Shown in pieces: positions 58,584 to 64,000 of a DNA stretch of 64,000 bases; the stretch's first letter is position 1; each line of letters begins with the position of its first letter. Source of the DNA: Streptomyces rimosus subsp. rimosus (GTDB lineage: Bacteria; Actinomycetota; Actinomycetes; Streptomycetales; Streptomycetaceae). The notes under the pieces were generated by a model. The model saw nothing but the letters and a program-made list of their open reading frames with translations. It had not been told where the DNA came from and made no database searches. A program made the translations under genes and the position numbers. Location of the stretch: positions 44,406 to 108,405 of the forward strand of contig NZ_JOCQ01000018.1 in assembly GCF_000720725.1 (NCBI RefSeq), read 5' to 3'.

Positions 58584-59993
58584 GTGCGAGCACGATCCCC
58601 CGGACGGACCGTTCGCGGCGAGCGGTCCGCCGTACGTCCCAGGCGCCGCGGCCCGCTCGGGCTCGCGGCGGCCGCCGTCGCCGTCGCGCTGACCCTCGGC
58701 GGCTGCTACCGCGGCGCCGGCAACCTCGGCAACGAGGGGCGGGACACCATCAACGTCCTGATGGTGAACAACCCGCAGATGATGGACCTGCAACGGCTGA
58801 CCGCCGAGCACTTCACGCGGCAGACCGGCATCAAGGTCAACTACACCGTGCTGCCCGAGGACGACCTGCGCGACAAGATGAGCCAGGACTTCTCCAGCCA
58901 GGCCGGCCAGTACGACGTGGCCAGCCTCAGCAACTACGAGACCCCGATCTACGCCCGCAACGGCTGGCTGAGCCCGCTCGGCGAACGCGCCGCGCGGGAC
59001 ACCGCCTTCGACCAGGCGGATCTGCTCGCCCCCGTGCGCAAGTCGCTGACCGCGGCCGACGGGAAGGTCTATGCCCAGCCGTTCTACGGGGAGTCGTCGT
59101 TCCTGATGTACCGCAAGGACGTGCTGCGGGAGGCGGGGCTGATGATGCCCGCGAACCCCACCTGGCGCCAGGTGGCGGCGCTCGCGGCGAAGCTCGACGG
59201 CGCCCGGCCCGGCATGAAGGGCATCTGCCTGCGCGGCCAGCCCGGCTGGGGACAGCTCGCGGCGCCGCTGACCTCGGTGGTGAACACCTTCGGCGGCACG
59301 TGGTTCACCAAGGACTGGCAGGCCCGGGTCGACAGCCCGGAGTTCACCGCCGCCACCCGCTTCTACGTCGATCTGCTGCGCGCGCACGGGGAGGCGGGCG
59401 CCCCGCAGGCCGGGTACACCGAGTGCCTGAACGACATGCAGCAGGGCAAGGTCGCCATGTGGTACGACGCGACCGCCGGCGCCGGCTCGCTGGAGAGCGC
59501 CGACTCCAAGGTCGCCGGCAAGGTCGGCTACGTGCCCGCGCCGGTCGAGCGGACCGCGAGTTCGGGCTGGCTCTACACCTGGGCGTGGGGCGTGCAGAAG
59601 GCGAGCACCCACCAGGACGCCGCCTGGAAGTTCATCTCCTGGGCGTCCGGCAAGGGCTACGAGCGGCTGGTGGGCGAGCGGCTGGGCTGGTCGAAGGTAC
59701 CGGCCGGGAAACGCGCCTCCACCTACCGCGACCCCGACTACCTGCGGCAGTCCGGGGCGTTCGCCGCGGCGACGAAGAACGCGATCACCTCGGCGCGCCC
59801 CGACGACCCCGGGGTGCAGCCGCGGCCCGCGCCCGGCATCCAGTTCGTCGGCATCCCCGAGTTCTCCGATCTGGGCACCAAGGTCTCGCACGAGGTCAGT
59901 TCGGCGATCGCCGGACGGCAGAGCGTGCCCGAGGCCCTCGGCAAGAGCCAGCGGCTGGCGGAGGAGGTGGCCCGTGCCTACGCGAAGCGTTGA
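58584..59993 (+). CDS. ABC transporter sugar/polyol-binding lipoprotein
   Basis: The 469-residue protein starts at GTG 58584. The signal peptide is twin-Arg-like and hydrophobic, ending in the lipobox LTLGGC, so Cys anchors it to the membrane. The mature protein has the family-1 binding fold with INVLMVNNPQMMDLQRLT, QYDVASLSNYETPIYARNGW and AQPFYGESSFLMYRKDVL, and QQGKVAMWYDATAG near the ligand site. It resembles polyol (mannitol/sorbitol) binding proteins, which agrees with the dehydrogenase in the operon. Confidence 0.9.
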   Translation: MRARSPGRTVRGERSAVRPRRRGPLGLAAAAVAVALTLGGCYRGAGNLGNEGRDTINVLMVNNPQMMDLQRLTAEHFTRQTGIKVNYTVLPEDDLRDKMSQDFSSQAGQYDVASLSNYETPIYARNGWLSPLGERAARDTAFDQADLLAPVRKSLTAADGKVYAQPFYGESSFLMYRKDVLREAGLMMPANPTWRQVAALAAKLDGARPGMKGICLRGQPGWGQLAAPLTSVVNTFGGTWFTKDWQARVDSPEFTAATRFYVDLLRAHGEAGAPQAGYTECLNDMQQGKVAMWYDATAGAGSLESADSKVAGKVGYVPAPVERTASSGWLYTWAWGVQKASTHQDAAWKFISWASGKGYERLVGERLGWSKVPAGKRASTYRDPDYLRQSGAFAAATKNAITSARPDDPGVQPRPAPGIQFVGIPEFSDLGTKVSHEVSSAIAGRQSVPEALGKSQRLAEEVARAYAKR

Positions 59994-60972
59994 GATGCGG
60001 GGCGAGCGGGACGGTCTGGACGGGGCGCGGGAATCCGGCACCACCGCCGTCCGGCCGCGCGGCGGCCCCCGTACGGTCGGCCGCGCGGCCGCCTGGGCAC
60101 GCCGCGCACCGCTGCTGCCCGCCCTGGTCTTCCTGATCGTGGTGACCCAGCTGCCCTTCGTGGCGACCGTGGTCATCTCCTTCGTCCGGTGGAACGCGCT
60201 GGCCCCCGAGAACCGGGGCTTCGCGGCGTTCGACAACTACAAGGCCGTCTTCACCGACCCCGCGATGCGCTCCGCGATCTGGACGACGGTCCTGCTGACC
60301 GTGACCGTCGTGCTGGTCAGCCTGGTGCTGGGGCTGGGCCTCGCCCTGCTGCTGGACCGGAGGTTCAAGGGTCGCGGCATCGTCCGTACGATGCTGATCA
60401 CCCCGTTCCTGGTCGTGCCGGTCGCCGCCGCGCTGCTGTGGAAGCACGCGCTGTACAACGCCTCGTACGGGCTGATCAACGGATCGCTGACCTGGATATG
60501 GAAGCTGTTCGGCAGTGCGGATCCGCCGCAGCCCGACTGGATGACCGCCGCCCCGCTGGCGTCGGTCGAGGTGGCGCTGATCTGGCAGTGGACGCCGTTC
60601 ATGATGTTGATCCTGCTGGCCGGGCTGCAGAGCCGGCCCGCCGACGCGGTCGAGGCGGCACGGATGGACGGCGCGTCCGCCTGGGACGTGTTCCGCTACC
60701 TCACCCTCCCCCACCTGCGCCGCTATCTGGAACTGGCCGCGCTGCTCGGCACGATCTACGTGGTGCAGAACTTCGACGCGGTGTTCACGATCACCTCGGG
60801 CGGCCTGGGCACCGGCAACCTCCCGTACACCATCTACCAGACCTTCTACCAGGCGCACGACTACGGACGGGCCTCCGCGCAGGGCGTCGTGGTCGTGGTC
60901 TGCTCCCTGCTGGTGGCGGCCTTCGCGCTGCGTACCGTCTCGTCCCTGCTCCGTGAGGAGGTCACCCGATGA
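59974..60972 (+). CDS. ABC transporter permease, polyol type (first)
   Basis: GTG 59974 has GAGGAGG upstream and overlaps the binding-protein gene by 20 bases; ATG 59995 is an alternative without a good site. The protein has six membrane helices, and the permease signature is seen in EAARMDGASAWDVFRYLTLP, the EAA loop that touches the ATPase. The N-terminus is Arg-rich and cytoplasmic. It pairs with the next gene, whose start overlaps its stop (ATGA). Confidence 0.9.
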   Translation: MPTRSVEMRGERDGLDGARESGTTAVRPRGGPRTVGRAAAWARRAPLLPALVFLIVVTQLPFVATVVISFVRWNALAPENRGFAAFDNYKAVFTDPAMRSAIWTTVLLTVTVVLVSLVLGLGLALLLDRRFKGRGIVRTMLITPFLVVPVAAALLWKHALYNASYGLINGSLTWIWKLFGSADPPQPDWMTAAPLASVEVALIWQWTPFMMLILLAGLQSRPADAVEAARMDGASAWDVFRYLTLPHLRRYLELAALLGTIYVVQNFDAVFTITSGGLGTGNLPYTIYQTFYQAHDYGRASAQGVVVVVCSLLVAAFALRTVSSLLREEVTR

Positions 60973-61835
60973 GCGCAACCACGGTACGGGCCGCCGCCCC
61001 CGCCGAACGGCGTCGCCGGCGCACCGGGAGCCTGCTGGGCCTGGCCGCCTGGCTCTGCGGCATCGCCTTCTTCCTGCCGGTGGCGTGGATGGTGCTCACC
61101 TCCTTCCACAGCGAGGCGGACGCGGCCACCAACCCGCCGAGCGTCGGCGCCGGACTGACGCTGCACGGCTACCGCGAGTTCTTCGGCGCGGGCACCGGCG
61201 TCAGCCCCTGGCCGCCGCTGATCAACTCGCTGACGGCCTCGGTGGCGTCCACGCTGCTGGTGCTGGCGCTGGCCGTACCGGCGGCGTACGCGCTGTCCAT
61301 CAAGCCGGTGCGCAAGTGGAGCGATGTGCTCTTCTTCTTCCTGTCCACCAAGATGCTGCCGCTGGTGGCGGGACTGCTGCCGGTCTACCTCATCGCCCAG
61401 AACACGCGCATGCTGGACAACATCTGGCTGCTCGTCATCCTCTACACCTCGATGAACCTGCCGATCGCGGTGTGGATGATGCGCTCCTTCCTGGCCGAGG
61501 TGCCGGTGGAGATCCTGGAGGCGGCGTCCATCGACGGCGCCGGGCTGCCGACGACGCTGGTGCGCATCGTCGCGCCGGTCGCCCTGCCCGGCATCGCGGC
61601 CACCGCGCTGATCTCCTTCATCTTCAGCTGGAACGAGCTGCTGTTCGCCCGGGTGCTCACCGGCATCGTCGCCGGTACCTCCCCGGTCTTCCTGACCGGG
61701 TTCGTGACCAGCCAGGGCCTGTTCCTGGCCAAGGTGTGCGCCGCCGCCACCGTCATCTCCCTCCCGGTGCTCGCCGCCGGGTTCGCCGCCCAGGACAAGC
61801 TCGTCCAGGGCCTTTCCCTAGGAGCCGTGAAATGA
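60969..61835 (+). CDS. ABC transporter permease, polyol type (second)
   Basis: The 288-residue protein has six helices and the EAA loop (EILEAASIDGAGLPTTLVRI). It is coupled by ATGA to both neighbours. No ATPase gene is present in the operon. In Streptomyces such importers use the shared ATPase MsiK encoded elsewhere, which is the expected explanation here. Confidence 0.9.
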   Translation: MSATTVRAAAPAERRRRRTGSLLGLAAWLCGIAFFLPVAWMVLTSFHSEADAATNPPSVGAGLTLHGYREFFGAGTGVSPWPPLINSLTASVASTLLVLALAVPAAYALSIKPVRKWSDVLFFFLSTKMLPLVAGLLPVYLIAQNTRMLDNIWLLVILYTSMNLPIAVWMMRSFLAEVPVEILEAASIDGAGLPTTLVRIVAPVALPGIAATALISFIFSWNELLFARVLTGIVAGTSPVFLTGFVTSQGLFLAKVCAAATVISLPVLAAGFAAQDKLVQGLSLGAVK

Positions 61836-62824
61836 AGGCCGCAGTGATCAGCGCCCCGGGCCGTGTCGAGGTCACCACCGTCGACGATCCGGCGCCCGGG
61901 CCCCGCGAGGTCGTCGTGGACGTGGCGGGCTGCGGGCTGTGCGGCACCGACCTGCACATCCTCCAGGGCGAGTTCGCGCCGACACTGCCCGTCGTGCCCG
62001 GCCACGAGTTCGCCGGGACGGTCGTCGCCACCGGCGCCGAGGTCACCGGGCTGGCCGAGGGCGACCGGGTCGCCGTCGATCCGTCCCTGTACTGCCACGA
62101 GTGCCACTACTGCCGCATCGGGCGCAACAACCTGTGCGAGCGGTGGGCCGCCATCGGCGTGACGACGGCGGGCGGCGCCGCGGAGTTCGCCGTGGCGCCC
62201 GCCGCGAACTGCGTGCGGCTGCCCGAGCACGTACGGACCGAGGACGCGGCCCTCATCGAGCCGCTGTCCTGCGCCGTGCGGGGCTACGACATCCTGCGCT
62301 CCCAGCAGCTCGGCACCCATGTGCTGATCTACGGCTCCGGGACGATGGGGCTGATGATGCTGGAGCTGGCCAAGCGCACCGGCGCGGCGAGCGTCGACGT
62401 GCTCGACGTCAACCCGCAACGCTTGGCTGCCGCACGGCAGTTGGGCTGTAGCAACGCGGCGGCGTCCGCCGACGAGCTGGACCGGCCGCGCGGCTGGGAG
62501 GTGGTCATCGACGCGACCGGCAACGAGCGCGCCATCCAGGACGGGCTGGGCCGCGTCGGCAAGGGCGGTACGTTCCTCCAGTTCGGCGTCTCCGACTACG
62601 CGGCGCGCGCCACGATCGAGCCGTACCGGATCTACAACCAGGAGATCACCATCACCGGCTCGATGGCCGTGCTGCACAGCTACGAGCGGGCCGCGGAGCT
62701 GTTCGCCGCGGGCGTCCTGGACCCGGAGGTCTTCATCAGCGACCGGCTGCCGCTGGACCGCTACGCGGAGGCGATGGACCGCTTCAAGGCGGGGCAGGGA
62801 CGGAAGATCCAGGTCACGCCTTGA
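61832..62824 (+). CDS. zinc-dependent polyol dehydrogenase (MDR family)
   Basis: The 330-residue protein overlaps the permease gene by ATGA. Catalytic zinc ligands are the Cys of GLCGTDLH and the His-Glu of GHEFAG. The structural zinc is bound by the Cys cluster CHECHYCRIGRNNLC. The cofactor motif is YGSGTMGLMMLELA, and the strand that follows ends in Asp (VDVLDVNPQ), favouring NAD. With a polyol importer in the operon it likely oxidises sorbitol, mannitol, arabitol or a similar polyol to a ketose. Confidence 0.9.
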   Translation: MKAAVISAPGRVEVTTVDDPAPGPREVVVDVAGCGLCGTDLHILQGEFAPTLPVVPGHEFAGTVVATGAEVTGLAEGDRVAVDPSLYCHECHYCRIGRNNLCERWAAIGVTTAGGAAEFAVAPAANCVRLPEHVRTEDAALIEPLSCAVRGYDILRSQQLGTHVLIYGSGTMGLMMLELAKRTGAASVDVLDVNPQRLAAARQLGCSNAAASADELDRPRGWEVVIDATGNERAIQDGLGRVGKGGTFLQFGVSDYAARATIEPYRIYNQEITITGSMAVLHSYERAAELFAAGVLDPEVFISDRLPLDRYAEAMDRFKAGQGRKIQVTP

Positions 62825-62923
62825 TCCAAGGCCGTTGTCAGACCCCTGCGGCATGATGCGGAGGTGGGCCCGGAGAGCTGTCGGTGGCGGTCCGGGCCGT
62901 CGCGCCGGAGGGGGTTGAGGGGT

Positions 62924-63604
62924 ATGACGGACCGGAAGAGTTACGTACTGATCCCGGGGGCCGGGGGCGCCCCCTGGCACTGGCACCGGGTGGAGGCGGA
63001 GCTGCGGCGCCACGGCCACGACGTGGTCGCTGTGGACCTGCCGAACGACGACCCGTCGGCGGGCCTGGCGGAGTACGCCGACACGGTGGTCCGGGCCGTG
63101 GGCGACCGTCCGGGCGTCGTCCTCGTCGCCCATTCGCTGGGCGGGTTCACCGCACCGCTGGTGTGCGGGCGGATACCGGTGGAGCGGATGGTACTGGTGG
63201 CGGCGATGCCGCCGGCGCCCGGCGAGTCACCGGGCGACTGGTGGGAGAACACCGGCCACAGCGCGCTGATGGCCGAGCGGGAGCGCCTGTACGGCGGCCC
63301 GCCGGACGAGAACGTGCTCTTCTACCACGACGTGCCCCCGGAGCTGGCGGCCGAGGCGGCGTCCCGGGAGCGCACGCAGTCGGGCGGCCCGTTCGGGCAC
63401 CCGTGGCCGCTCGCCCACTGGCCGCGGGTGCCGACCTCGTTCCTGCTGTGCCGTGACGACCGGTTCCTGCCCGCCGAGTGGCTCCGCGATCTGGTGCGGA
63501 AGCGGCTGGGCATCGAGCCGGAGGAGATGGACGGCGGCCATCTCCCGCTCCTTAGCCGCCCCAGGGAGCTGGCGGAGGAGGTGATGCGGCTGAGCGGGGG
63601 GTGA
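62924..63604 (+). CDS. alpha/beta hydrolase
   Basis: I choose ATG 62924 behind a G-rich site; an ATG at 62864 would add 20 poor residues. The 226-residue protein has YVLIPGAGGAPWHWHRVEAE (oxyanion strand), DVVAVDLPNDD, nucleophile elbow AHSLGG, FLLCRDDRFLP with the acid, and DGGHLPLLSRP with the catalytic His. This pattern is that of small esterases related to salicylate-esterase/MenH-like enzymes. No signal peptide is present. It is probably separate from the polyol operon (99-base gap). Confidence 0.85.
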   Translation: MTDRKSYVLIPGAGGAPWHWHRVEAELRRHGHDVVAVDLPNDDPSAGLAEYADTVVRAVGDRPGVVLVAHSLGGFTAPLVCGRIPVERMVLVAAMPPAPGESPGDWWENTGHSALMAERERLYGGPPDENVLFYHDVPPELAAEAASRERTQSGGPFGHPWPLAHWPRVPTSFLLCRDDRFLPAEWLRDLVRKRLGIEPEEMDGGHLPLLSRPRELAEEVMRLSGG

Positions 63605-63761
63605 GTGGGGGTTAACGGACCCAATCGGGGGATTGACGGCAGCTGATCGCCGTCGGTGTGCACGTCCTTCAGGGCTGCGGTGCGGGAGGTGTTGGAGCCT
63701 GGACCGATGGCGGGAACCATGGCCCTGCCGGCTCGTACGGGATGTGGACGAGAGGACGCCG

Positions 63762-63956
63762 ATGGACAACGCGACGCTGCACCTGGAAGGCGCCCGGCCG
63801 GTGCTCCGCTTCGAGCGGGTGCTTCCGCGGCCTCCTGAGGCGGTGTGGCGGGCGCTGACGGACGGCGGGGGCGGTCGGCGGGGCGGGGGTAGGGCGTTCG
63901 AGCCGGTCCTCGGCCCGCAGGAAGGGCCGCCCGCGGGCGTCGGGCAGGAGCGGTGA
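63762..63956 (+). pseudogene. truncated SRPBCC (AHSA1-like) gene
   Basis: ATG 63762 follows GAGAGGACG. The first 35 residues match the start of SRPBCC/AHSA1 proteins (GARPVLRFERVLPRPPEAVW, RALTD). The sequence then degenerates into Gly/Arg repeats and stops at 64 residues, where the family is about 150. A frameshift or internal deletion near 63867 is the simplest explanation, though the rest of the window is too short to test for a continuation. I see nothing in the 157 bases upstream. Confidence 0.5.
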
Positions 63957-64000
63957 CCAGGCCGGTGACCGGCGTCGCGGGCGGGCGGGACGGGTGGGAG

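Noticed and set aside
1..64000. CRISPR arrays, tRNA or rRNA genes, and intact insertion sequences
   Set aside because: None were seen by eye. Only degraded transposase relics at 32.3-32.8 and 35.1-35.3 kb are supported.

Overview
The window looks like a Streptomyces chromosome. GC is very high with strongly G/C-biased third codon positions, GTG starts are common, and the gene families are typical of the genus: PucR-type and LAL-type regulators, CsbD, DUF3140, DUF5133, CD225 and MsiK-dependent sugar importers without their own ATPase. No rRNA, tRNA or CRISPR array was seen. I noticed two in-frame TTA (bldA-dependent) codons, in the LAL regulator at 28556 and the EamA exporter at 49449. All family assignments are from reading the sequence; no database search was run.

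Layout. 0-15.6 kb is an ordinary, mostly secreted or accessory gene set: a membrane-anchored endonuclease/phosphatase-fold protein, DUF3140, a PucR-like regulator facing a secreted lipase across an operator-like palindrome (3272-3289), RNase HI, a secreted protein, an AraC regulator with a dioxygenase-like cupin, a possible pore-former-like secreted protein, a short DNRLRE-type secreted protein, a frameshifted pseudogene, a VOC protein coupled to a TIM-barrel protein, CsbD and mannose-6-phosphate isomerase. 15.9-21.5 kb is a compact terpenoid locus: polyprenyl diphosphate synthase, a UbiA-fold membrane enzyme and a two-gene ABC exporter on the plus strand, converging on a squalene-hopene-cyclase-type enzyme. 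21.6-26.1 kb is a minus-strand group with a CHAT protease-WD40 protein at its centre. 26.3-31.2 kb carries a large LAL regulator and a three-gene type VII secretion cassette, followed by an ANTAR/GAF regulator.

32.3-35.3 kb is an accessory island. Two degraded, inverted copies of a transposase-containing element flank a three-gene type VII module: an EspC-like protein, a WXG protein with a lytic-transglycosylase-like C-terminus, and a small membrane protein. By eye its base composition is lower in GC than its neighbours.

35.35-48.35 kb is a three-gene NRPS/PKS operon on the minus strand. NRPS C-A-PCP-C-A-PCP is followed by KS-(dead AT)-PCP-C-PCP-E and then an atypical KAS III-like protein. 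The first A domain reads out a specificity code of the 4-hydroxyphenylglycine type. The line lacks a working AT, an A domain for its last module and a thioesterase, so it must borrow parts from elsewhere or work unusually. A LysR regulator and a divergent EamA exporter follow immediately.

50.4-64 kb holds a degenerate AcoR-type activator with a perfect 13-bp palindrome upstream, small Streptomyces proteins, an SDR, an erythromycin-esterase-family hydrolase, a RelE-like/coiled-coil/XRE fusion, and a polyol utilisation operon (DeoR regulator, binding protein, two permeases, zinc dehydrogenase). It ends with an alpha/beta hydrolase and a truncated SRPBCC gene.
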